Shown: piece by piece, positions 37,264 to 46,219 of the stretch
Layout of the letters: every line of letters begins with the position of its first letter
Numbering within the stretch: position 1 is the stretch's first letter
IMG/VR virus record: IMGVR_UViG_3300031787_000060
Coordinates: 16,801-80,800 of that record
Source of the DNA: a virus
DNA: 64,000 bases
Direction: 5' to 3' (one strand)
Notes under the pieces: generated by a model
Told to the model about the DNA's origin: nothing
The model's input: only the letters and a program-made list of their open reading frames with translations
The model's database searches: none
Translations under genes and position numbers: made by a program

Positions 37264-38005
37264 TTTTAAAATATTAAAAACAAATATTGATAAGGGTATT
37301 AATATCCCAATCAATATGAATTGGGACTTTTTGGATAGAGAAGATGCTCTTAATTTGTATGAGGAACAAATTATTACTGAAATAATTGGTGAACCTGAAA
37401 ATTATGAAACCGCAAGATTTTCATATCCATATCCTTTTAAGTATGTTTTTAATTTTAAAAACAGTGGTGATACTGATTGGGTAAATAGTTATGTTGAATC
37501 AGGAAGATTTACACAACCTCAAGTTTTAAATAAGACAACTGCATTTATGAAATCATTTTTCAAGATTGATTTCTACGATAGTCAAAATACTTTAAGAAGA
37601 AGAAATTTTCTAACTGTTATTTTAAACAAAAAAAATGATACTACAGATGTTGATTTAGGAAATAATCAAGGAACGGGTAAACTATCAATACCTAGTTATA
37701 GTTTGAACCCATTAACTAATCCTGAAGGTTTTTACCTTTATTGGTTTGAAAATCCTGAAATATTAAATTTAACAAAATTGTATATGACTGTTAAATTTTT
37801 TGATGGTTCGGATGGAACTTTTACAACATTTACAACAAAAAAACAGACCGATTCATCGACACCATATCGATTGACGACTGATTATTTTATGAGAGAAGTT
37901 AATTTTAATTTTACTCAACAAACATATACAATAAATAATATTGATACACAAAATCCACTTTCAACGAATAATTGGTATGAGTATAAAAATCCACCTACAG
38001 TATAA
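37250..38005 (+). CDS. Baseplate/fibre-region structural protein (251 aa), unknown
   Basis: The 251-aa protein begins MVVNNFKILKTNIDKGINIP and overlaps the upstream gene by 14 bases; GTG at 37256 is an alternative start. Its N-terminus resembles that of the preceding 600-aa protein (F-x-ILK). The body has NWDFLDREDALNLYEEQIIT and later SYPYPFKYVFNF and SLNPLTNPEGFYLYWFENPE, beta-type sequence without an enzyme motif. It ends 2 bases before the next gene. Likely a small baseplate or fibre-adaptor component by context only. Confidence 0.7.
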   Translation: MVVNNFKILKTNIDKGINIPINMNWDFLDREDALNLYEEQIITEIIGEPENYETARFSYPYPFKYVFNFKNSGDTDWVNSYVESGRFTQPQVLNKTTAFMKSFFKIDFYDSQNTLRRRNFLTVILNKKNDTTDVDLGNNQGTGKLSIPSYSLNPLTNPEGFYLYWFENPEILNLTKLYMTVKFFDGSDGTFTTFTTKKQTDSSTPYRLTTDYFMREVNFNFTQQTYTINNIDTQNPLSTNNWYEYKNPPTV

Positions 38006-38007
38006 AA

Positions 38008-39093
38008 ATGGAAATAATTAAAATTAAAATATCTCCTGAATTTTTAGAATCAGATATTGTACAAGTAACATCTAGTGGGTATACTTTTGGAGTATATACT
38101 GGATTGACAAGTATATTACAAGGTAATACTGGTGGAACATCATTACTTACAGGACTTACATTTCCTATTTTATTAAAACAAAAGTATCAAGACATTGGTT
38201 ACTATGATGGATTTGATGGGAATATTACACAACAAGTTATTTCTGCAAACTTTTCATTTACTGCGTCAACTGAAAGTCCATACACTGTTAGTTTATTTAA
38301 TAACTCAAGTGAGGGTGCAGTTTATTTAATTGACTCAACATATACAATAGATTGGGGTGATGGGAGTTCACAAGTTATAAATTCTTTTTATCCTGAATTT
38401 ATAAATCACACTTATGCAAATCCTTTACCTAACCCAACAAGTTACACCATTACATTAAGACAAGAAAACATGTGGGGGACTGTTACGACAACAAAAACAG
38501 TTAATGTTCCTTATTCACCTGTGGACAACTCAAATCCATATGGAACTGTGACTTTTGCAAATACAAGTGGAAGTTGGAGTGCCAGTCCTCAAACATATAA
38601 TTTTATTTACACTGCGGATTCATATAATGAAATTGCGTATCAAATAGGTTCATACTATGGACAAGTACCTTATTTTATTACAGGGGTAACAACGTCAAGA
38701 TTAGAGGATTTATCATTGTATGGGCCGACACAATACCAAGTGGGGCAGACGGTTAATTTACCTGGAGGTGGGTATGGTGTTGTTAATTATTTAACGTCAC
38801 AACAAACAGGATATACTATAAACAATACTGACTATATTGACTTTTCGGGTGGGACATCAATTTTTGTTGTGGCTTCTTCAGGATTAACTTCAGATATGTT
38901 AGTTCAAAGTGCTATTACAAAGAATGAAGTTCTTATGAATGTAATAGACCAACCTCAATTATTTTCAAGTGTTTTTGTTGAACGAGGTAAAAACTCTGCG
39001 TTGGAAAACTTCAGAAGAATTGGTGAAGTTTCAACAATGTCGGATTTGGTAAATTACGGATATAATTTTTTCAACATACAAAACAGTCAATAA
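38008..39093 (+). CDS. Structural protein with PKD-like domain (361 aa)
   Basis: A PKD-like beta domain is recognisable at about residues 75-170: TYTIDWGDGSSQVI, then NHTYANPLPNPTSYTITL and a closing TTTKTVNV strand, matching the WDFGDG...HTY pattern of PKD folds. PKD domains are Ig-like modules common in surface adhesins and in fibres. The C-terminal part (VERGKNSALENFRRIGEVST and MSDLVNYGYNFFNI) looks like a conserved helical docking region. It lies in the wedge-to-fibre stretch and ends 36 bases before the next gene, with a TATTTATA box there. Confidence 0.7.
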   Translation: MEIIKIKISPEFLESDIVQVTSSGYTFGVYTGLTSILQGNTGGTSLLTGLTFPILLKQKYQDIGYYDGFDGNITQQVISANFSFTASTESPYTVSLFNNSSEGAVYLIDSTYTIDWGDGSSQVINSFYPEFINHTYANPLPNPTSYTITLRQENMWGTVTTTKTVNVPYSPVDNSNPYGTVTFANTSGSWSASPQTYNFIYTADSYNEIAYQIGSYYGQVPYFITGVTTSRLEDLSLYGPTQYQVGQTVNLPGGGYGVVNYLTSQQTGYTINNTDYIDFSGGTSIFVVASSGLTSDMLVQSAITKNEVLMNVIDQPQLFSSVFVERGKNSALENFRRIGEVSTMSDLVNYGYNFFNIQNSQ

Positions 39094-39106
39094 AATTAAA
39101 AATTAA

Positions 39107-39114
39107 TATTTATA
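39107..39114 (+). promoter_or_regulatory. TATTTATA box upstream of 301-aa gene
   Basis: TATTTATA ends 15 bases before the ATG at 39130; an AAGG (39120-39123) lies within ribosome-binding distance, one of the few Shine-Dalgarno-like sequences in the window. Confidence 0.45.
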
Positions 39115-39129
39115 CTAATAAGGTAAAAA

Positions 39130-40035
39130 ATGGCAACAGGTAATTATGGAACAGTAAGATTGGCGGATGTAAGTCCAGCTGATGTGGAAATAATAATGAA
39201 TTATACACCATCAAGAGATTTCACTAATAATTTCATCTTGAAAAAATTAGATGCTCTTGAGTTGTTACAACCTTATTTTAGTAATCCTGCGATTGGTGGG
39301 CAAACAAATGAAATTTTAGGTGGGATGTATAATTTAAAATTACCATCTTCAGAATTTAATAATCTTGGAATTTATAACCTATTAATTAGACCAGTTCAAA
39401 TTAGAACTGAAATTCTTGATTGTGGGGTATTACAAGCATTACCAAATGTTAAGGGTATTATTATCGATTTAACAAATGTACCCCAAGAATTTTTAAACAG
39501 GTTTGTTCCACAAGGATTGGTGGGTTATCGAATAGAATATTTGAATAGTGATGGTACAAAAAATACTAATTTTTTTAGAATAATTACTTCTTCATTTTAT
39601 TGTGAGGCGGTAGTTGCAAATACTAATAATACATCAGATAAAGCACAAAGATGGGTTTATAGTGATGGTGAAACTAATCTTTTATTTTGTACAGTTTCAC
39701 CAAGTTCATCACCCTCAAACAAACCAAATGCAACACCTTATATTGGAGCTGCGGGACAAAATATTATTTTAACAAATACTTTTTTTGACCCAATAATGAT
39801 TGAAGTTGAAATTGTTGAAAATGATATCTCAACATTGGCAATTGCTCTTTATGGTAATCAAACTAAATCTATTGAAGATGGTATATACACCATTTATGAC
39901 ACAAATAACAACATTTACAAACAATACAATTTGTATGAAATTAGAAGTCAATTTAATGAGTTGTTATATGAGGTTAGACAAAATAGAGGAAGTAATATTG
40001 ATACAACTAAAAATTTTGATAATATCACAGCTTAA
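39130..40035 (+). CDS. Structural protein of unknown family (301 aa)
   Basis: Not recognised. The protein begins MATGNYGTVRLADVSPADVE and contains YTPSRDFTNNFILKKLDALE, then a globular core with NVKGIIIDLTNVPQEFLN. The C-terminal third (SIEDGIYTIYDTNNNIYKQY and LYEIRSQFNELLYEVRQN) ends in a helix. The stop codon overlaps the next ATG (TAATG), so it is translationally coupled to the gpI-like protein. By context it is a baseplate or tail-fibre adaptor. Confidence 0.7.
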   Translation: MATGNYGTVRLADVSPADVEIIMNYTPSRDFTNNFILKKLDALELLQPYFSNPAIGGQTNEILGGMYNLKLPSSEFNNLGIYNLLIRPVQIRTEILDCGVLQALPNVKGIIIDLTNVPQEFLNRFVPQGLVGYRIEYLNSDGTKNTNFFRIITSSFYCEAVVANTNNTSDKAQRWVYSDGETNLLFCTVSPSSSPSNKPNATPYIGAAGQNIILTNTFFDPIMIEVEIVENDISTLAIALYGNQTKSIEDGIYTIYDTNNNIYKQYNLYEIRSQFNELLYEVRQNRGSNIDTTKNFDNITA

Positions 40036-42998
40036 TGGCGACTTATAAATGTCCACCACAAAATAGAAACTTTTCGGATAATCTTGTTGGTTTACAACTG
40101 ACTGATGGTGGGGGACTTACGCTTGGTACTTTTGAATTTTCAACAAGTATTACGGAAAAAGTTAATAGAAATTTTGAAACTGGTACATTTTCATCATTAT
40201 TTAATAATGATGATTTAAATTTAACACCTGAATTAGCGGCATCTGTTTATAACAATAATTTCAGATTATACCCAAATTTTGATGAAACTGATGTTACAAA
40301 TTTTGTATCCTATGGTTCATTAAGTAAACGATTAGAAGTTGCGATTAATAATGTCTTAAATTATTTTCCAGCGGCGTTAGAAATAAGAAATTATACATCA
40401 GGTTCAACAACTGCAAATACTGCGGTTAATATTAGTTATAATGGTAATTTAGATGAAACTGTATTAACTATTCCTTGGCAAACAATAAGTAATCCTTTTA
40501 ATATTGATTATAGAATTAATGCCACTGTTTTTATTAGTAGTTTAGGATTTCCTGTTTCAAAATATAGAAATTTAACAAATCAATTTAGAAGTTATTCATT
40601 ATTTCTTAGCGGGCAAAGTTATGAGTTAAATTATATTGATACAACCTCTGATTTTTCAACCGACCTAACAATATATGTTAAAGGTAACCCATTTAGTGGA
40701 TTAACAACATTTTCTCAAAATTTTGTTGTTAGACCAAATGATACTATAGTAAATGAAGTTTTTAATCTTGAGTTAGGAGAAATTGAAGAAGCGTTATTAA
40801 ATAGATACTCTAACCCAATATATACGTACCAATATCAAACACCATCTGAATCGGATGATGGTTACATTTCAAATGTTGTACGCTCAATTACTTGGCCATT
40901 AGGTGGTGTATGGAATATTGATATTAGTTCTTTTGGATATGAAAATTATATATCTGAATTACAGATATTAGGTGCAAGTTATGATGAAAATAAAACAAAT
41001 TTAGTATCTAGATTTTACACAACAAATGCGTTAAAGGAATTTGATACTGTAGATGAGAAGGTTGATAAGACTTTAAAAATTTATGGTAGAAGTTTCGATG
41101 AGACTAAAAAATATATTGATGGTATACAATATGTTAATTCCGTAAATTATAATATTGGAAATGACATACCTTCAGGTTTAGTAACTAATTTAGCCCAAAC
41201 ACTTGGTTGGTCAATCAGAATGTCACCGATTGCAAATGCTGACTTTTTAGAGTCGGTTTATGGTACAACTGATAATGCGTTTCCTGCTTACTCTACAAGT
41301 CAAACAAAACAAGATTTAAACAATCAATATTTTAGAAATTTAATTCTTAATTCATCTTATTTATATAGGTCTAAAGGTACAAGAAAGGCGATTGAATTTT
41401 TATTGGGTTTTATTGGAGCACCTAACGCTCTTGTTGAATTTAATGAAAACGTTTATTTGGCGGATACAAACATTAATATTGAAAGATTTAATTTATTGTA
41501 TTCCCAAATTTCAGGTGGAACATATACCCCACAGTTTACGGTTTTAAATAGTGGTAATACGTATAATTTCCAAGGGGTAACATATACCGCATTTACACAA
41601 TCAGGTGTTACAATTCCGACAAATACAACATTATCTGATTATCCTATTGACAGTGAGGGTTATCCTGTAAATCCTGCGTTTACTCAAGGAACAACAAGTA
41701 GACCAAGTTTTTATTTCCAAAAAGGTGCTGGTTGGATTGAATCTACAGTACAACATAGAGCACCTGAAGAAATTAATTATAATACAAGTGTATATACAGG
41801 ACAAAATGTTAACATTCAGACTAGCTTAGAACCATTCACATATGGTCAAAAATTCTTAGATAGATTTAGAAATTTCCCATTCATGGATATGGGATTTAAT
41901 CTTAAAAAAGTTCAGGATAATAAAAAGAGTTGGACTAATGAAGATGTTGGATTAAGAAAAAATATTGATAATTTGTTTAATGCTTATTACCCAATATCAA
42001 CTGATAGGTTATTACTTAATGTTAAGAATATTGAAATATTCTTAAATCCAGCTCAAGCTCTTGCTTATGATGTTTGGTATGTTTCGTCAACCAAAAATTA
42101 CCCAATACCTTACACAGGATTATCTACACCATATCCACAGATAGGTGGTATTGATTGGACTTTTATTAACCCACAACCACAAAATAAAACTTTTTATGAG
42201 TTTTATAAAACATTTTGGTTAAACATGATAAATGTTAGAAATCGACAATTTTCATCCGACGGAAAAACAAGTGGTTATCCAACATTACAATCACTATTTT
42301 GGAAATACCTTACAATGTATCAAGATACAGGATTAACTAATGATAATTTTGGTTATCAAAATATGATTGAGTATATTAATGGATTAGGTGATTTTTGGAT
42401 TAAATTAATTGAACAATTTGTCCCAGCAACAACTATTTGGAATACAGGAACAAAGTTTGAAAATTCAATATTCCATAGACAGAAGTTTATTTATCGAATG
42501 CAAAGAGGTTGTCAATTGGTATTACAAGAAGTTGTAGGGCCAGTTACAACGGGAACTTTACAAACTAATGGTTGTGACTCATATACGTTTAATATTGATA
42601 TACCATCAATTCAAAATATTGGGGATGGTTTAAATATTGTTGCACAACAGTTGGCTACTGAACAAGGGTTTACCGCAGGGTATACTATTGTTAGTGCAAC
42701 TTATGGATTTGGTTTTACATTAACTCACGTTGACACAGGTGAAGAATATACATTTGAGTATAATAATGGGCCAACCTACTATTACACTTCTATCCTACCA
42801 ACAGAAACACAATGGGTTAACACAATTAATCAAGGATTAGTATATTTTGCAAACAGTGGAATTAATAATGATGCTGGTGTACAAATAGTTTATGATAGTA
42901 ATACAAGTCAATTACAATTAATATCAACAATATGCGGATTTGATGATGTTGTTATAAGTGATATAAACATATTATATAATATACAGATACAAGGATAA
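40035..42998 (+). CDS. Large baseplate protein with P2 gpI-like motif (987 aa)
   Basis: Residues about 430-475 read LILNSSYLYRSKGTRKAIEF, LLGFIGAPNALVEF: the RSKGT-x-x-AIE-x-LL core of tail protein I (P2 gpI) type proteins, which attach fibres to the baseplate. T4 gp7 carries an equivalent region. The N-terminus has FETGTFSSLFNNDDLNL and the middle has YGRSFDETKKYIDGIQYVNS, also seen in such proteins. The C-terminal about 130 residues (from LQTNGCDSYTFNIDIPSIQ) look like a separate beta domain. It lies downstream of gp25 (W) and gp6 (J), so the order W-J-...-I is kept, with large insertions. It overlaps both neighbours by one base. Confidence 0.7.
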   Translation: MATYKCPPQNRNFSDNLVGLQLTDGGGLTLGTFEFSTSITEKVNRNFETGTFSSLFNNDDLNLTPELAASVYNNNFRLYPNFDETDVTNFVSYGSLSKRLEVAINNVLNYFPAALEIRNYTSGSTTANTAVNISYNGNLDETVLTIPWQTISNPFNIDYRINATVFISSLGFPVSKYRNLTNQFRSYSLFLSGQSYELNYIDTTSDFSTDLTIYVKGNPFSGLTTFSQNFVVRPNDTIVNEVFNLELGEIEEALLNRYSNPIYTYQYQTPSESDDGYISNVVRSITWPLGGVWNIDISSFGYENYISELQILGASYDENKTNLVSRFYTTNALKEFDTVDEKVDKTLKIYGRSFDETKKYIDGIQYVNSVNYNIGNDIPSGLVTNLAQTLGWSIRMSPIANADFLESVYGTTDNAFPAYSTSQTKQDLNNQYFRNLILNSSYLYRSKGTRKAIEFLLGFIGAPNALVEFNENVYLADTNINIERFNLLYSQISGGTYTPQFTVLNSGNTYNFQGVTYTAFTQSGVTIPTNTTLSDYPIDSEGYPVNPAFTQGTTSRPSFYFQKGAGWIESTVQHRAPEEINYNTSVYTGQNVNIQTSLEPFTYGQKFLDRFRNFPFMDMGFNLKKVQDNKKSWTNEDVGLRKNIDNLFNAYYPISTDRLLLNVKNIEIFLNPAQALAYDVWYVSSTKNYPIPYTGLSTPYPQIGGIDWTFINPQPQNKTFYEFYKTFWLNMINVRNRQFSSDGKTSGYPTLQSLFWKYLTMYQDTGLTNDNFGYQNMIEYINGLGDFWIKLIEQFVPATTIWNTGTKFENSIFHRQKFIYRMQRGCQLVLQEVVGPVTTGTLQTNGCDSYTFNIDIPSIQNIGDGLNIVAQQLATEQGFTAGYTIVSATYGFGFTLTHVDTGEEYTFEYNNGPTYYYTSILPTETQWVNTINQGLVYFANSGINNDAGVQIVYDSNTSQLQLISTICGFDDVVISDINILYNIQIQG

Positions 42999-45178
42999 TG
43001 GCAAATACTATTTATACAATAAATTTAACGGGAGATTGTTCAAACACATCATCAGGTTCCGCACTTATTAATTTAGTTGGTTCAAGTCCTTATACGATTG
43101 GTTGGGAAAATAACGTATTACCATCCTCAACTTTTTCTACGAGTTCTTATTCTGTTACAGGATTAAGCGCGGGTACTTATGGGTTTAGTATTACCGCTTC
43201 AACATTCCCGACAAATGAAGTTATTGGGCCAATATATTTTAATATTGTTTCTGCAAGTACTGCTTACATTGAAACTTCAGAATTTGTAACTTGTCAACCG
43301 GATAGTGCTTATTTAACAGTTATTACTACAGGTACCACAAATGGTGTGATTCAAAATCCATTGGGTACTTTTGTTGGTGCAACAATTAATTTATATAAAG
43401 ATTATGTTTATTATGCTTCAGCAACTTCAGTTAACACTTCATATTCTTTTTTAAATTTATCTGAAGGTATGTATTATGCTGAAGTTACAGGTGACGGTAA
43501 TTGTCCTTGTGAAACAGAGTCGGTCATAATACATACTAATCCAAATACATTAGATTTTGAATTTTATGTTATTAACAATCCATCTTGTTCACAACAAAGT
43601 GGTAAAATTTATGTCACAGGAATTACTGGAGTTTCACCATTTATATATGAGTGGTCACCTACTGTCGGTGGTACTGGTGATACATTTGTGACTGGATTAA
43701 CTCAAGGCTCGTACAATTTAACTGTAATAGACGCAAATGGATGTAGTTTAACTAAAACAACAACTATTACAAATGCTGAACCGATATCATTCATATCTTA
43801 TACTACTACACCACCGACTTGTTTTAATGCTGACGGGAGTATAACATTTAATATTACAGGTGGAACGGCTCCGTATTTTTACTTATTAAGTAATGGTGAT
43901 TCAGTTACAACATATGGTACATCTGTAACATTTAATAATATTGGGTCAGGAAGTTATACTCTAACAGTAACTGATGTTTCGTTATGTAGTTTTTCAACGG
44001 AGGTTGATTTTTTAGTCCCAAGAAGTTTTTCATTAGTTTCTGAAACAGTTTCAAACTCACAATGTTCATATAATAGTGGGTCAATAACTGTTACATTATT
44101 AGGTGGTACTCCTCCATTTATTTATTCTTTAAGTAATAATAGTGGTGTAACAACAACTAATACCTCGATACTTCAAACCAATACATTTAACAGTTTAGAA
44201 TCAGGTACATATACTTTAACAATTAATGATAGTAGTAGTGCTTGTACTTATACTAATAATATTACAGTATTAAATGATACATCATTTAATTTTTCTATTA
44301 CAGGAAACAGTACTTATTGTGGTCTTAATGATGGGTCTATTAATATATCAGTAACTCCAAGTTATACATCTTCAACATTTTATACGTATTCATTATCAAA
44401 TGGGGCTAGTTCATACCCAACAACGTCAACAACATACACCTTTACTAATTTACCTTCGGGTGATTACGACGTAACCATTCAAAATCTTTCAGGATGTACT
44501 CAAACTACATCAACTACAATTGATTATTTAGCTCCTTACCAATTTGCATTATACGGCACTGATTGTATAAATGGTAGTGGTGGGACAATAAGTGTGTTAT
44601 TGAATGAAAGTATTGGGCCTTTTAATTTTATTTGGAGTGATAATGTTAATGGTCAAAGTGGTACATATATTACAGGTTTAACTGCGGGTACTTATGTATT
44701 AACTGTTAGCGGTACAAGTAATTGTGAAACAACTAAATCAATTGATATTAGTTGTAACCCATTAAGAACCGCTAGTTCAACTTACAAATATACAATTGGT
44801 GATAAAACATATTTACCTTCATCAATATTTAATTTTACAAAAATGTTAAATGAGGGGTATTTGTCATTAACGACAGGACATGAAGATTGTAAACTTAAAT
44901 ACGCTAAATTTAATTGTGATATAGAACTTGCCGGAACGGTTTATTCCGGTACTTTCTTTACAACAACATCTTTATCTAATTCACCGACAGTAACAGTATT
45001 TAAAACGGCAATTGACGCTTTAATCAATACTATACCTGATATTAAATCTTACGAGGTTAATTTACTGACAAATACAATTAGTATTGAATCAGATGTTGTT
45101 GGTGGTGTTGAAGTTTATAAAGATGAAGTATTAACTATATCTGTAAGAATAGATTATAGTATATCTTGTCGTACTTAA
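42998..45178 (+). CDS. Fibre/adhesin protein with SprB-like repeats (726 aa)
   Basis: The protein is made of about six beta modules of 75-85 residues. Each contains a Cys near the start, a DGSI-x-x-x-x-GG-x-x-PY core and a GLPAGTY-like turn followed by a V-x-D-x-x-x-C ending. Examples are TCFNADGSITFNITGGTAPY, QCSYNSGSITVTLLGGTPPF, FVTGLTQGSYNLTVIDANGC and YITGLTAGTYVLTVSG. This is the SprB repeat pattern of Bacteroidota gliding and surface adhesins. The last about 140 residues (SSTYKYTIGDKTYLPSSIFN onward) form a different domain. It follows the gpI-like gene with a TAATG overlap, fitting a fibre or fibre-linked adhesin. No signal peptide is present, as expected for a virion protein. Confidence 0.75.
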   Translation: MANTIYTINLTGDCSNTSSGSALINLVGSSPYTIGWENNVLPSSTFSTSSYSVTGLSAGTYGFSITASTFPTNEVIGPIYFNIVSASTAYIETSEFVTCQPDSAYLTVITTGTTNGVIQNPLGTFVGATINLYKDYVYYASATSVNTSYSFLNLSEGMYYAEVTGDGNCPCETESVIIHTNPNTLDFEFYVINNPSCSQQSGKIYVTGITGVSPFIYEWSPTVGGTGDTFVTGLTQGSYNLTVIDANGCSLTKTTTITNAEPISFISYTTTPPTCFNADGSITFNITGGTAPYFYLLSNGDSVTTYGTSVTFNNIGSGSYTLTVTDVSLCSFSTEVDFLVPRSFSLVSETVSNSQCSYNSGSITVTLLGGTPPFIYSLSNNSGVTTTNTSILQTNTFNSLESGTYTLTINDSSSACTYTNNITVLNDTSFNFSITGNSTYCGLNDGSINISVTPSYTSSTFYTYSLSNGASSYPTTSTTYTFTNLPSGDYDVTIQNLSGCTQTTSTTIDYLAPYQFALYGTDCINGSGGTISVLLNESIGPFNFIWSDNVNGQSGTYITGLTAGTYVLTVSGTSNCETTKSIDISCNPLRTASSTYKYTIGDKTYLPSSIFNFTKMLNEGYLSLTTGHEDCKLKYAKFNCDIELAGTVYSGTFFTTTSLSNSPTVTVFKTAIDALINTIPDIKSYEVNLLTNTISIESDVVGGVEVYKDEVLTISVRIDYSISCRT
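43555..44760 (+). repeat. Five SprB-like beta repeats within the adhesin gene
   Basis: Five divergent units of about 240 bases encode Cys-containing SprB-like modules. Similarity is at the protein level; the DNA copies are strongly diverged. Confidence 0.65.
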
Positions 45179-45192
45179 AATAGTTGAAAAAC

Positions 45193-45200
45193 TATTTATC
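45193..45200 (+). promoter_or_regulatory. TATTTATC box inside a small hairpin
   Basis: A perfect 8-bp hairpin AAATAGTT-GAAA-AACTATTT (45178-45197) spans the gap after the SprB-like gene and overlaps the box TATTTATC, which ends 5 bases before the ATG at 45206. The hairpin is AU-rich and lacks a T tract, so it is a weak terminator at best; it could instead sequester or expose the start region. Confidence 0.4.
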
Positions 45201-45205
45201 ATTAA

Positions 45206-46210
45206 ATGAGTTTAGTAACAATAGATAGTTTGGGAGGAACACCTCCTTATGTTATTTCAGTTTGTGATATATTTCAATATTCTTGTCAAACTGTGACAAC
45301 TATATATGATTATATTCCACCATCTGTTAGTTTTAATATTCCGAGTCCATATTCATCGGCACCAAAAGTTTTAATTAAAATAGTTGATTCAACAGGATGT
45401 GTTTTTACACAAGAATATATATGTGTAACACCAACACCAACACCAAGTATTACTCCAAGTGTTACTCCAACAATTTCTTTAACTCCGTCAAATACTCCAA
45501 CACCAAGTATCACTCCATCATTTACACCGACACCGAGTATAACACCAAGTATTACACCTACACAAACAGTTACACCATCTCATACCCCAACTCAGACAAT
45601 TACTCCAACTGTTACAAGAACCCCTACTCCAACTGTGACACCTGAAACTCCTATTTACGCTTATTTATTCATTGAACCGTATTCAGGTTCATCAAGTATT
45701 GGTTCATACATGAACTCACTTGGCTCAAGTTTTTATGGGTTTACAAATACTACACAACCGAGTAGTTCAGCGAGTACATTTGATTTGGACATGAATAAAT
45801 ATGTTAATTTTTCGGGATGGACAACAGGATTGTTTCCAAGTATTATAAAACAAATTGTGCCAGGAACAAGTGGGGGATTTGATACATATGGTAATCCGTA
45901 TATTCGATATAATTTCCCAACAGTTAAAGTACCTGAAAATACTATTGGATGTAAAGCATGGTACACTTGGATAATACCGACTAATTTAACAAATAACCAA
46001 TATCAGATTGAGATTGATTTAGGAATTGTAAATCCAAATGTCTTTACAAGTGTAAAGATGGAACCGACAATTTATACTAATACATTTACTTATACGGGTA
46101 ATACTATTGCAAAAACAACTTATAGAGTTTATACTACATACCCATCAAATACATTTGAATTGGATAATACTTACGACCTTTATTTTAGAGGAAGTAAGGT
46201 TGATATATAA
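45206..46210 (+). CDS. Tail fibre protein with Pro-Thr linker, copy 1 (334 aa)
   Basis: Residues 1-73 resemble half of an SprB-like module ([31 protein letters not shown]). Residues about 75-147 are a Pro/Thr/Ser linker ([19 protein letters not shown] and similar). The C-terminal about 185 residues form a globular domain starting [20 protein letters not shown]. That domain and the linker are paralogous to the 401-aa protein at 58434 (YAYVFAEP, then a MNKY-x-x-x-SG pair in both: [12 protein letters not shown] and YMMNKYASYSG). It is followed by the collagen-like fibre gene in both places, so the pair forms a duplicated cassette. Pro-Thr linkers are extended and could be O-glycosylated. Confidence 0.75.
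   Translation: MSLVTIDSLGGTPPYVISVCDIFQYSCQTVTTIYDYIPPSVSFNIPSPYSSAPKVLIKIVDSTGCVFTQEYICVTPTPTPSITPSVTPTISLTPSNTPTPSITPSFTPTPSITPSITPTQTVTPSHTPTQTITPTVTRTPTPTVTPETPIYAYLFIEPYSGSSSIGSYMNSLGSSFYGFTNTTQPSSSASTFDLDMNKYVNFSGWTTGLFPSIIKQIVPGTSGGFDTYGNPYIRYNFPTVKVPENTIGCKAWYTWIIPTNLTNNQYQIEIDLGIVNPNVFTSVKMEPTIYTNTFTYTGNTIAKTTYRVYTTYPSNTFELDNTYDLYFRGSKVDI
45428..45650 (+). repeat. Pro-Thr-rich coding repeat (TPTPSITP type)
   Basis: About 74 codons of imperfect TPTPS/ITPT units. The same type of linker recurs at 51303-51460 and 58866-58998. The first and last share the 19-residue stretch [19 protein letters not shown] but with many synonymous differences. Confidence 0.8.
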
Positions 46211-46219
46211 TTATAGTAA

